Below are positions 29,379 through 37,894 of a stretch of 64,000 nt of DNA, one piece after another (position 1 is the stretch's first letter; each line of letters starts with the position of its first letter). The stretch covers positions 30,837 through 94,836 of the forward strand of contig NZ_JACGCJ010000009.1 in the NCBI RefSeq assembly GCF_021030645.1, in the 5' to 3' direction. The DNA comes from Agrilactobacillus fermenti. GTDB lineage: Bacteria > Bacillota > Bacilli > Lactobacillales > Lactobacillaceae. Position numbers and translations under genes: made by a program. A model generated the notes under the pieces. The model was not told the origin of the DNA. It worked only from the letters and a program-made list of their open reading frames with translations, and ran no database searches.

Positions 29379-30320
29379 TTATGAAAATTTACCCTGATTT
29401 TCTAAGTCGCTAAGATGTTCATATAAAATACCATCACGCAGTCCTTGTTGTGAGAAAATCATTCGATCAGAATCTAAATGTCGCTGCAATAATACTGCTG
29501 GTGATAGGCCGCCAATAATGATATCGCCGCGTTCTTTAGACAGTCCAGGAATATCTTTTCTTGCTGCCAGGTCCTTAGAAACCACTTCATCAAAGATATC
29601 ATTAACCTGGGCGCCACTCATGCGAAAGCCGTGAATATCCCAATAACGCTTGAAGTTATCACGGCGGCGTTGGATTTTAGCCAAGGTTCGGTTGGAACCA
29701 CCTAAAGCAACAATCGGTAAATTTTTACCGCGGTCAAGCCACCAAATATCATTATATAGATTTTCCATAGCTGTAAAAAGCTGGAACAAGCTGCTAGCAC
29801 TGACAAGATCTTTTTCAAGATAACGTTCAGATAAATTCACAGAACCTAAGGGTAAACTGATCAAATTCACGGCACGCCGATTTTGGACAAGGATCAATTC
29901 TGTACTAGCACCACCAGTATCCATCAAAACCGCATTGACCACTGGTAAAGAATTAATCACGCCTAAATAATCATAGTGTGCTTCCATCGCCCCGGTAATA
30001 ACTTCAAGGTCAATATCAGCTTCTTTTTTGACCAATTTCAAAAATTCTTTTTGATTGGCTGCCATTCGCGTCGCTGCTGTCGCAACGGCACGCAAATTCA
30101 GCTTGGGCAGGTCCTTATATAATTTTCGAAAATTTTCTAACGTTGTCAACGTCCGCTCCATCGCCGGCTGCTTAAGTTCTTTTTCTGGCCCCATGTTTTC
30201 TGATAATCGTACTGGCTCTTTTTCTTCAATAATTTTTTTAGTTGTGCCATCATCACTGATTTCAGTGACTGTTAGCCGGGCTGAGTTGGAGCCCAAATCG
30301 ATTACACCAAAATGTTCCAT
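29379..30320 (-). CDS. ppx: Exopolyphosphatase, Ppx/GppA family (short form)
   Basis: An ASKHA-fold phosphatase of 313 residues that hydrolyses terminal phosphates of polyphosphate or pppGpp. FGVIDLGSNSARLTV (phosphate-1 loop) opens the protein and VLMDTGGASTELILVQ near 132 is the second glycine loop. It lacks the HD-like C-terminal domain of long Ppx proteins. It is the last gene of the ppx2-ppk-ppx unit, 11 bases after ppk. Confidence 0.92.
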   Translation of the reverse strand: MEHFGVIDLGSNSARLTVTEISDDGTTKKIIEEKEPVRLSENMGPEKELKQPAMERTLTTLENFRKLYKDLPKLNLRAVATAATRMAANQKEFLKLVKKEADIDLEVITGAMEAHYDYLGVINSLPVVNAVLMDTGGASTELILVQNRRAVNLISLPLGSVNLSERYLEKDLVSASSLFQLFTAMENLYNDIWWLDRGKNLPIVALGGSNRTLAKIQRRRDNFKRYWDIHGFRMSGAQVNDIFDEVVSKDLAARKDIPGLSKERGDIIIGGLSPAVLLQRHLDSDRMIFSQQGLRDGILYEHLSDLENQGKFS

Positions 30321-30331
30321 CCTTTTCCCAC

Positions 30332-32470
30332 CTATTCTGGTTGCCTTGTAATTGGTATAAACTGCCGTCTATTTTTGCTATCTTGCGGTGTTTTAACGGT
30401 CGTTTCAGCAGTGCAAAGCTTGTCCGCCAAGGCTTGGCGATGAACGAGAAGATAGTCTTGAGCATCCAAACTTTCAAGTCCACGACGATCCACATGCGTC
30501 CATGTGCCATCCGCTTGTAAAACACGGGTCTTAATATTATCCCGCCACAGAATATCATAAATATGAATGATCTGTCGCCGAATGTTATCTTGCAATATTG
30601 GAAACAGCAACTCTACGCGTCGGCTAAGGTTACGGTTCATCAAATCAGCACTAGATAAGAAGACCTGTTCTGCCCCATCCGCATAGAAATAGTAAATACG
30701 ACTATGCTCTAAAAAACGACCGACAATAGAATGTACCGTAATATTTTCACTGACTTTGGGAATACCGACTTTCAAATTACAGATACCTCTAACGACCAAA
30801 TGCACTTTAACCCCAGCTGCACTAGCTTCATACAATTTTTTGATCATTTTGGTATCTGATAGTGAATTAACTTTAATCTGAATAAGTCCCTTCTTACCAG
30901 CTTTAACATTGGCAATCTCATCATCCACACGAGCCATTAAGAAATCGCGGATACCTTCCGGCGAAATAACCATCTTATGAAAAAATGGAGGCTCAGAAAA
31001 TCCGGAAAGCATATTGAAGATATTAGAAGCATCGATCCCCATCTCCTGATTTGCAGTAAACAGCCCCATATCGGTGTAAAGTCGAGCAGTAACATCATTG
31101 TAATTTCCGGTAGCCATATGCATATAACGCCGAATCCCATTTTCCTCTTTGCGGACAACCAAAGTCAACTTACAATGGGTCTTTAAACCCACTAACCCAT
31201 AAATGACATGACAGCCAGCCTTTTCCAATTCCTGTGCCCAATGAACATTATTCTCTTCATCAAAACGGGCTTTTAATTCAACCAAGACAGTGACTTGTTT
31301 GCCATTTTCGGCTGCCCGTTTCAAATATTTAATAATTGGTGATTGGGAAGACACCCGATACAGCGTCATTTTAATAGCTAGTACATTCGGATCCTCAGCC
31401 GATTGCTTGATAAAGTCAACAATTGGCTGGAAAGAATCATAGGGATGATCTACAAAAATATCGTGTTGCGCAATCTCATTAAATAAATTTTTGTGTCGCA
31501 ATTTTGTTGGATAATACGGTTCAAATGGCGGATATAACAGCTCATTTTTGCCCGTCACTTGCTTGATCAATTTGCTGACAAAGGTTAGGTCAATCGGGCC
31601 TTTGACTGGATAAATATCAGCTTCTGCGAGGTCTAATTCTTTAACCAGCCGTCGCCGCAAGTGTTTGCTCATATCGGCTTCGATCTCTAAACGCATAGCC
31701 TTACCACGTTCGCGTTTTTTGATCTCATGCTCAATTTCTTTTAACAAATCAGATGTATCTTCATCGGCAACATCCATGTCCATATCCCTAATAACTCGGA
31801 AACAAGCCATTTCTTTCACATCAAAGCCCACAAATAACTCCGACATATAATGTTTGATGATCTCTTCTTGTAAGATGAATGTATTTTCTGCACCCGGTAA
31901 TTTAATAACTCGTGGAAAAACATCAGGCACCTGAACCGTCGCAAAGGACTTGTCTTTTTTATCACCAGGTTTGTAGATCCGTAAAGCAATATTTAATGTA
32001 TTATTGGCAATAAATGGGAAAGGTCGTGAAACATCAACAGCCATCGAGGTCAATACCGGATATAGATTTTGATGGAAATAATCCGCCACATAGTCTTTTT
32101 GCTTCGTTGTCAAATCGGTAAACCGAATTAAATTGATCCCTTCATTGGCAAGCTGTGGTAATAAAGACCGTAACAGCGTGGTGTATTGCTTATCCACCAT
32201 GTCATGGGTTTTTTCTGATATTTTGGCTAATTGAACCTCTGGTGTTAAGCCCGAAGCATCTGTCCCTTGATACCCTACTGAAAGCATCTTGTGCAGTGAA
32301 GCCACCCGGATATTAAAAAATTCATCCAGATTACTCTGAGTGATGCCTAAAAAACGCAGGCGCTCTAACAAAGGGTTTTCTTTAGTTCGTGCTTCCTCTA
32401 AGACACGATCATTAAAGTCCAACCAGCTCAACTCACGGTTGTAAAAATACTTAGGTTCCGAAAATTTCAT
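30332..32470 (-). CDS. ppk: Polyphosphate kinase 1
   Basis: Reversibly polymerises the gamma phosphate of ATP into inorganic polyphosphate. The 712 residues span the N domain (FYNRELSWLDFNDRVLEEA), the head domain, and two phospholipase-D-like catalytic domains. The phospho-histidine is in LVGLKTHCKLTLVVR near residue 435 and the second histidine in GRFLEHSRIYYF near 590. Its start overlaps the preceding exopolyphosphatase stop by four bases (ATGA). It is membrane-associated in relatives. Confidence 0.96.
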   Translation of the reverse strand: MKFSEPKYFYNRELSWLDFNDRVLEEARTKENPLLERLRFLGITQSNLDEFFNIRVASLHKMLSVGYQGTDASGLTPEVQLAKISEKTHDMVDKQYTTLLRSLLPQLANEGINLIRFTDLTTKQKDYVADYFHQNLYPVLTSMAVDVSRPFPFIANNTLNIALRIYKPGDKKDKSFATVQVPDVFPRVIKLPGAENTFILQEEIIKHYMSELFVGFDVKEMACFRVIRDMDMDVADEDTSDLLKEIEHEIKKRERGKAMRLEIEADMSKHLRRRLVKELDLAEADIYPVKGPIDLTFVSKLIKQVTGKNELLYPPFEPYYPTKLRHKNLFNEIAQHDIFVDHPYDSFQPIVDFIKQSAEDPNVLAIKMTLYRVSSQSPIIKYLKRAAENGKQVTVLVELKARFDEENNVHWAQELEKAGCHVIYGLVGLKTHCKLTLVVRKEENGIRRYMHMATGNYNDVTARLYTDMGLFTANQEMGIDASNIFNMLSGFSEPPFFHKMVISPEGIRDFLMARVDDEIANVKAGKKGLIQIKVNSLSDTKMIKKLYEASAAGVKVHLVVRGICNLKVGIPKVSENITVHSIVGRFLEHSRIYYFYADGAEQVFLSSADLMNRNLSRRVELLFPILQDNIRRQIIHIYDILWRDNIKTRVLQADGTWTHVDRRGLESLDAQDYLLVHRQALADKLCTAETTVKTPQDSKNRRQFIPITRQPE

Positions 32471-34008
32471 ATTTGCACGCGTCCTTTCAAAATTGGTTCC
32501 AAGCCGAAGACATCTTCAAAGAACTCCCCTTTGCGTTTAAATGTCCATTTTTCAAGTTCAATATCATCATTAGCTACTGCTGTGATTATTAATTTAGTCG
32601 GCTGTTTCAAAGAAACACTGATTGATTTGATTTTTTGCTGACGACTATCATCCAAAGCATCTGCCAAACGTAATATTGCCGTTAATTTAGCAATGGTCAT
32701 ACGTAATTGAATGGGTAGTTCATCAAAGCGGCTCAATTCTGCTGAGGGGGTATTGACACTATGGTAGCGGGCAATGGCACCAACCATTGTCAATTCAGGC
32801 TCTGATAGCCCCAAAATCTCTGAGTGCTGGATAATATAGTCAGAATGGGCATAGTGGTTGTGGTTATTAATATAGGTCCCCACATCCTCCACCATCGCCG
32901 CAATTTGTAATAATAATCGATCTCGCTGATTAAGTCCGTGGATTTTCTTCAACCGGTCAAATAGCTTCAAACTGATATCTGCCACAAATTGCTGATGTTT
33001 GGGTTCCACTTGATAACGCCGAGCCAAGTTCTGAGCTGAAGTCAAGATCTGTTCATTTTGTAAAGCGGTTTTTTGTGGTGATTTACGCCGACGTTCCACC
33101 ATATCCACCGCGATACCATCAACCAATTTCAAAGCTGCCACCCAGATATCTTGAATATCATAATAGCTTAACAGTTGCTTTAATAAGACCATTACCGGCA
33201 GTACTTGAGGTACATCATCACTTTCAAGTTGAAAGTGTTTGATCAAATATTGATCGCTGCCATGAATCATTCGATCGTAAAGATCCTGAAACTCATTGAT
33301 TGTTAATTGTACCGTTCTGTCCGTTGTTTGAATCATGGGTTCAAAAATCGAAATTGCCGATCCCATCAAGATTACGTTGTCAAAAGGCCCTGAACTGGGT
33401 GATAATCTGACAAAGTCTACCAATTGACTAGATACATAATCTCTTAATACTTCTACAAAATTAGGCACTTTATCCTTCATATCACGCATAACTTCGTAGA
33501 CACGCAGCGGTCCTAACTTAAGATTGCGCGAAAAAACAAATTTACCTGCCCGGTAAGCAGTCAATTCCACGCTGCCGGAACTAATATCAATCAATAAGGC
33601 ACTTTTCTTAATAATTTTAGGAAAATTAGCCATATAAGTTAACGTTGCTTGGTTGCGGTATAACGCTTCTTGGCTCTGACTCAACCATTTCAAATAAAAG
33701 CCCGTACGTTCACTGAGCTGTTCCCGCACAAACTCAGCATTATCCGCCTCATGAAACGAATGCGTCGCAAAAGCTTCATAATCATGAATCTGATAATCAT
33801 CTAACAGCTGTTTGATACGCAACAAGGCTGCGGTGATCTCATTAACTGTTTTGCTGTGAATGACTTGTACGGAAAAGACATCTTCACCTAAGTCAATATC
33901 ATACTTCGTGTTTTCTATGATCTGTAAATTTTTTTGGTCCACGACTTGTAAAAAAATATTTTGACCGCCGATGACAATTACTGCAAATAATCTTTGATTC
34001 TGGGCCAT
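32467..34008 (-). CDS. ppx: Exopolyphosphatase with C-terminal HD domain (long form)
   Basis: A 513-residue Ppx/GppA protein. The N-terminal ASKHA domains are divergent (VIVIGGQNIFLQVVDQ replaces the usual DLGSNS loop), while KSALLIDISSGSVELTAY near 135 keeps the second phosphate loop. Residues about 330-500 form an HD-type domain (LLLQIAAMVEDVGTYINNHNHYAHSDYII; the H-D pair is altered to ED). Loss of parts of both signatures leaves open whether it is a hydrolase or a regulator. It heads the operon and overlaps ppk by four bases. Confidence 0.85.
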   Translation of the reverse strand: MAQNQRLFAVIVIGGQNIFLQVVDQKNLQIIENTKYDIDLGEDVFSVQVIHSKTVNEITAALLRIKQLLDDYQIHDYEAFATHSFHEADNAEFVREQLSERTGFYLKWLSQSQEALYRNQATLTYMANFPKIIKKSALLIDISSGSVELTAYRAGKFVFSRNLKLGPLRVYEVMRDMKDKVPNFVEVLRDYVSSQLVDFVRLSPSSGPFDNVILMGSAISIFEPMIQTTDRTVQLTINEFQDLYDRMIHGSDQYLIKHFQLESDDVPQVLPVMVLLKQLLSYYDIQDIWVAALKLVDGIAVDMVERRRKSPQKTALQNEQILTSAQNLARRYQVEPKHQQFVADISLKLFDRLKKIHGLNQRDRLLLQIAAMVEDVGTYINNHNHYAHSDYIIQHSEILGLSEPELTMVGAIARYHSVNTPSAELSRFDELPIQLRMTIAKLTAILRLADALDDSRQQKIKSISVSLKQPTKLIITAVANDDIELEKWTFKRKGEFFEDVFGLEPILKGRVQI

Positions 34009-34058
34009 TCTTGTAACACTCCCGTTTCTATCTATATGCGTTATATCGTATTTCAGAC

Positions 34059-34095
34059 GAGGTCAAGGCAAGACCAACCCTGTGTTGCCGACCTC
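34059..34095 (-). promoter_or_regulatory. Hairpin in the 5' region of the polyphosphate operon
   Basis: Arms GAGGTC-AA-GGCAA and TTGCC-GACCTC form a stable stem about 50-85 bases upstream of the operon start on the minus strand. No U tract follows it on either strand, so it is not an obvious terminator. Role unknown. Confidence 0.45.
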
Positions 34096-34230
34096 TGGAT
34101 ACCGCACCACCTTACCAACGCTTCAGATTGCTCTATACCTTTATTTTACCATGATTTAACGTTAATTTTCGATCAACGTTTTGTTTATTGATTTTCATGA
34201 TAAACTATAATTATTGGAGGTAAAACTATT

Positions 34231-35163
34231 ATGCAGAAAACAAATATTGGTCATAGTGACCTACTGGCATCACGTATTGGATTAGGACTCATGCGTTCTC
34301 CTGAACACAGCGCCACTGAAATTGCAGATTTACTTAAAGCAGCCTTTGACAATGGCATCGACTTTTTTGACAATGCTGATGTCTACACCAACGGTGAAGC
34401 TGAAAGACGTTTTGGTGAAGCATTAAAACTCTCAAAGCTTGCCCGAGAAGACATCGTTGTTCAAACAAAGGTGGGTATTAATAAAGATACGCAAACAGAT
34501 AAGCGTTATGATTTTACTAAGGATCATATTTTGCAATCCGTCAATGGCAGTCTACAACGTATGGGGTTAGACTACATCGACATTTTATTATTACATCGGC
34601 CAGATCCCTTGATGGAGCCTGAAGAAGTAGCTGAAGCTTTTAATATTTTGCAAAATGAAGGCAAAGTTCGGCGCTTTGGTGTTTCTAATTTTAATCCGTT
34701 ACAAGTTGAATTAGTTCAATCTGCACTGGATACTAAATTGGTCGCAAACCAACTCCAATTAAGTTTGATGCATACCGGCATGATTGATTTTGGCATGCAC
34801 GTGAATATGACTGACGACCGTTCAGTCAACCATGATGGTAGTATTTTAGAATACTCTCGCCTCAAACAAATGACCATTCAATCTTGGAGTCCTTTCCAAT
34901 ATGGCTTCTTTGCTGGCGTATTTATCGATAATCCAAAATTTCCTGAACTCAATGAATTGCTGCAGCAATTAGCTAATAAGTACCACACTAATAAAAATGC
35001 AATTGCAACAGCTTGGATCCTTAGAATCCCAGGCAGCATTCAAGTCATCGCTGGGACAATGAATCCTAAACGCTTAGCACAAATTGCAGAAGGCGATCAA
35101 GTTAAATTAACTGCTCAAGAATGGTATAACCTGTATTATGCCGCTGGAAATGATTTACCATAA
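34231..35163 (+). CDS. Aldo/keto reductase family oxidoreductase
   Basis: A 310-residue NADPH-dependent TIM-barrel enzyme of the YdhF-like branch. The catalytic tetrad region shows DFFDNADVYTNGEAERRFGEAL (Asp and Tyr near residues 48-55), VVQTKVGI (Lys) and ILLLHRPDPLMEPEEVAEAF (His). The cofactor segment GSIQVIAGTMNPKRLAQI is near 270. GGAGGTAAAACTATT precedes the ATG. It is divergent from the polyphosphate operon and ends near an intergenic repeat. Physiological substrate unknown. Confidence 0.9.
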   Translation: MQKTNIGHSDLLASRIGLGLMRSPEHSATEIADLLKAAFDNGIDFFDNADVYTNGEAERRFGEALKLSKLAREDIVVQTKVGINKDTQTDKRYDFTKDHILQSVNGSLQRMGLDYIDILLLHRPDPLMEPEEVAEAFNILQNEGKVRRFGVSNFNPLQVELVQSALDTKLVANQLQLSLMHTGMIDFGMHVNMTDDRSVNHDGSILEYSRLKQMTIQSWSPFQYGFFAGVFIDNPKFPELNELLQQLANKYHTNKNAIATAWILRIPGSIQVIAGTMNPKRLAQIAEGDQVKLTAQEWYNLYYAAGNDLP

Positions 35164-35166
35164 ATC

Positions 35167-35285
35167 AGAGTGTGACGAAGGGTGGTTAGCTTCGGAACAC
35201 TAACAAGAATGACGATAAATGGTGAACTTTCCATTTGAGACATGCGATGTTAGGCGAAGTCGTTGCCTTTTGGAACACGTTTAAG
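35167..35285 (-). repeat. Dispersed intergenic repeat, copy 2 (inverted)
   Basis: Begins AGAGTGTGACGAAGGGTGGTT and ends GGAACACGTTTAAG, the reverse complement layout of copies at 8693-8812 and 37775-37893. The inner AAATGGTGAAC/CCATTT hairpin is preserved, while intervening bases vary. Confidence 0.75.
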
Positions 35286-35304
35286 ATACAATCGTTCGTG
35301 AAAT

Positions 35305-35353
35305 AATCGGGGTCGTAGACAAAACATTAGTTTTGTTCCGGCCCCGATTGTTT
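35305..35353 (+). terminator. Terminator after aldo/keto reductase gene
   Basis: Outer stem AATCGGGG (35305-35312) with CCCCGATT (35342-35349), inner GACAAAAC/GTTTTGTTC, then GTTT. It shares the inner stem seen in four other terminators of this window. Confidence 0.85.
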
Positions 35354-35407
35354 AGTTGCACATGATTTAAAATCAAATTTTAGTAAAAAAAGTAATCCCT
35401 TTAAAAC

Positions 35408-35442
35408 AAAAAACAGGCCAATCTGGTTTCCAGATCGTACCT
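35408..35442 (-). terminator. Probable terminator of the GT8 gene
   Basis: Hairpin centred on ATCTGG (35421-35426) and CCAGAT (35430-35435), extended weakly by AGG/CCT. A U-rich run follows on the minus strand (35401-35413). Confidence 0.6.
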
Positions 35443-35499
35443 ATCCTCCTATGTGGCTCTAAACGATGTTATTTCTTAAAGTAAAAGCGTAGGCAAACG

Positions 35500-36333
35500 T
35501 TAACTGACGTCAAGCTGGCCTTGATCAGGTTGCGCATATTGATAATAAATATCTTGAATGTCTTGAAATTCATATTCTTTATGCCATGGTTTGATATGAC
35601 CGCAGCAATGAATTAATGCTGGATGAGCCATTGCTTCTTTGATTTGAATCGCCATTTGTTGATCTTCTGGTTCCACCGCGTCAATCAAGAGATTCGTCTG
35701 GGCATTATAGCGCGGATGCAAATAGTACCATTGATCATACAAAATCGCATTTAGCGCATCTTGATCGTGATATTTACATTTATCGGCATTTTCTTGTGCA
35801 AATTCGATGACCCGATCACTAATATTATGTTTACGCCACTTCTTCAAGTCCACCAACAAGACTCCAGAATTGAAGTAACGATGACCAATAGCTTCTGTCA
35901 ATTGCATTTTCTCAAAACGCTCCAGATAGCCGGCATCTTCAACAGCCCCAATGATCTTATCACCTAAGTCCATTTCAAACAGCGGCTGCAGCGACTGATG
36001 GTTGATGATGTCCGCATCTAAGTATAGAACACGTTCTAAAGACTGATCTTGTAAAATTTTATCCATAAAGATCCGATAGTAAGCTGTCTTGGGAATCCGG
36101 TAACTTGTGCTGACATTACCAAAACAAGCTGTACTCAATTCTACAAATTCTAAAGTAACATTTGGCTGCTTAAAAACAGATTGCAAGTGTTTCACATCAG
36201 CAGTGGTCAAATCATTAGTGACCGTATAAAAAATTAATGGATTAGGGTTATTGCTAATAATTGAGTAGTATAACGTCTTCAGTTGGGGTAGGAATCCGGA
36301 GTTCACGGCAGTAAGTATTGCGATTGGTTTCAT
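35500..36333 (-). CDS. Glycosyltransferase family 8 protein
   Basis: A 277-residue retaining glycosyltransferase of the LgtC/GspA type. It begins PIAILTAVNSGFLPQLKTLYYSI, has the metal-binding DxD in VLYLDADIINHQSL near residues 95-107, then RYFNSGVLLVDLKKW and HDQDALNAILYDQWYYLHPRYNAQTN. The HCCGHIKPWH segment near the C terminus is also typical. It is cytosolic with no membrane segment. It stands alone, so acceptor and pathway (a cell-surface polymer or stress-related glycan) cannot be told. Confidence 0.9.
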   Translation of the reverse strand: MKPIAILTAVNSGFLPQLKTLYYSIISNNPNPLIFYTVTNDLTTADVKHLQSVFKQPNVTLEFVELSTACFGNVSTSYRIPKTAYYRIFMDKILQDQSLERVLYLDADIINHQSLQPLFEMDLGDKIIGAVEDAGYLERFEKMQLTEAIGHRYFNSGVLLVDLKKWRKHNISDRVIEFAQENADKCKYHDQDALNAILYDQWYYLHPRYNAQTNLLIDAVEPEDQQMAIQIKEAMAHPALIHCCGHIKPWHKEYEFQDIQDIYYQYAQPDQGQLDVS

Positions 36334-36597
36334 TTCTAATCAGCCTCCTAAGTAATTTCTAATCTAATTAAACCTGATTCGCCATAAAACTCGAAATCAT
36401 CCTGAATAACCCTTTGGTAATAAAGGAATTCTATAAAATAACATAAGTATATTTATTTATTAAAAACGCATATTATTTATTATTTTATTTTAAAAGTCGC
36501 TTAGCCTAGCAAGTTTCCGCTGATGTAAACGTCTTTTTTCTATAAAGTCATTGATTCAGTTATGCTGGACCTATTCCAAATATTAGGAGGTTTTTCA

Positions 36598-37494
36598 ATG
36601 ACAGAAAATCGTAAGCTAACCGATCCGCGGACCATGTTCTATAGTGATTCTTTCGAAAAACAGGACCAAGAGGCACCTGCATTACAGCAAAAGATGACCC
36701 CTGTTCCTGATTGTGGTGAGTCAACTTATCAAGGCCATGAAAAGCTCTTAAACCGCCGTGCATTTGTGACTGGTGGCGATTCAGGAATTGGCCGAGCAGC
36801 CGCCATTGCCTATGCTAAGGAAGGCGCCGATGTTGCCATTCAGTATTTACCTGGCGAAGAAGCAGATGCCCAAGAAGTTAAAACTGCGATTGAAAACGAG
36901 GGTCGTAAGGCATTACTTTTACCTTATGATTTCCGTGATGAGGACGGCATCGATGGACTAATCGACCAAGTAGTTGATGAGTTGGGTGGTTTAGACATCT
37001 TAGTGCTAAATGCAGCGCAACAACTATCTCGCAAAAAAATTACCGAACTCGATATTCAACAAGTTAAAGATACTTTCCTAGTCAATATCGTGGCTATGTT
37101 TGCCTTAGTCAAAGCTGCCAAGCCCCACTTAAAACCAGGCAGCGCCATTATTACCACAACTTCTGTGCAAGGCTTCAATCCAAGTGTACATCTTATGGAT
37201 TACGCCGCTTCTAAGGCAGCCATTAGTAATTTCACCATCAATTTAGCCTAAGAATTAGGCGAAGACGGCATTCGCGTTAACGGTGTTGCTCCTGGCCCGA
37301 TTTGGACACCACTACAATTGGATCGGGGTCAACCACAAGATGCTATTCCTGAATTTGGGCAAGATTCTGTGTTAAAACGTGCAGGTCAACCCGTGGAATT
37401 AGCGCCTGTTTACACGTTCTTAGCTTCAGATGATGCCAGTTATGTTACCGGTCAAATTTACGGCGTGACCGGCGGTGAACCCATTAATTTATAA
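36598..37494 (+). pseudogene. Short-chain dehydrogenase/reductase interrupted by one in-frame stop
   Basis: The reading frame of 298 codons encodes a general-stress-type SDR: the N-terminal TDPRTMFYSDSFEKQDQEAPALQQKM extension, the NAD loop VTGGDSGIGRAAA near residues 59-71, NAAQQ, and the catalytic YAASKAA near 203-209. A TAA at 37249-37251 follows INLA and is followed directly by [18 protein letters not shown] in the same frame, running to a normal end at 37494. Homologues carry Lys or Gln at that place, so one base change explains it. GGAGG precedes the ATG. The remaining frame is intact, so the change is recent or a sequencing error. Confidence 0.85.
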
Positions 37495-37495
37495 C

Positions 37496-37660
37496 AGAGC
37501 GTGAGTGAAGCAGGTCAGCTTTGGAACACTAACACAAATTATGCAGATGAAGCGCCAGCTTCAGCAAATAATTAGGGTTAGGTGACAAAGTTTGCTTCAT
37601 GAACGCGTTTAGAGCGTGACAAAGGGTGGTCAGCTTCGGAGCACTAACACAAATATTTAG
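37496..37660 (+). repeat. GAGCGTGA-type intergenic repeat, one full and one truncated unit
   Basis: Unit one (37496-37610) begins AGAGCGTGAGTGAAGC and ends GAACGCGTTTA. Unit two begins at 37611 with AGAGCGTGACAAAGGGTGGT and stops near 37660. Unit one is closely related to the exact tandem units at 63754-64000, while unit two resembles the copy at 35167, linking the two repeat types. Confidence 0.7.
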
Positions 37661-37665
37661 CGTTC

Positions 37666-37713
37666 AAAAAGAGCGCGTCGAAACAAAAGTTCACTTGTTT
37701 CGACGCGCTTTTT
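37666..37713. terminator. Bidirectional terminator
   Basis: Perfect 14-base stem GCGCGTCGAAACAA (37673-37686) and TTGTTTCGACGCGC (37695-37708), with A5 on the left and T5 on the right. Confidence 0.9.
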
Positions 37714-37774
37714 CTCATGTAGCATTTAAACTTTTAGTCATACTCAGTCACTAAACAACTTTTGTAACCCGCTA

Positions 37775-37893
37775 CTTAAACGTGTTCCAAAAAGCAACGC
37801 CCTCACCTAACTGTGAATTCCTCAAATGGTAAATTCACCATTTGTCCTAATTCTTGTTAGTGCTCGGCCGCTGAGTGCTTTTTGTCACACTCT
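37775..37893 (+). repeat. Dispersed intergenic repeat, copy 3
   Basis: From TTAAACGTGTTCCAAAAAG to TTTTTGTCACACTCT, 119 bases. It aligns over its whole length with the copy at 8693-8812, including TTCTTGTTAGTGCTCGGCCG. It ends two bases before the LysR stop codon. Confidence 0.78.
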
Positions 37894-37894
37894 C

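Larger units (their letters stand above)
35164..35499. other. Intergenic region with repeat and two terminators
   Basis: This 336-base gap between converging genes holds an inverted copy of the dispersed repeat (35167-35285), the terminator of the aldo/keto reductase gene (35305-35353) and the terminator of the glycosyltransferase gene (35408-35442). No gene is seen in it. Confidence 0.75.
37495..37894. other. Repeat-rich intergenic region
   Basis: A 400-base gap between converging genes holds two head-to-tail units of the GAGCGTGA-type repeat (the second truncated), a strong terminator and a full copy of the TTAAACGTGTTCC-type repeat, which touches the LysR stop. No gene is seen. Confidence 0.75.
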
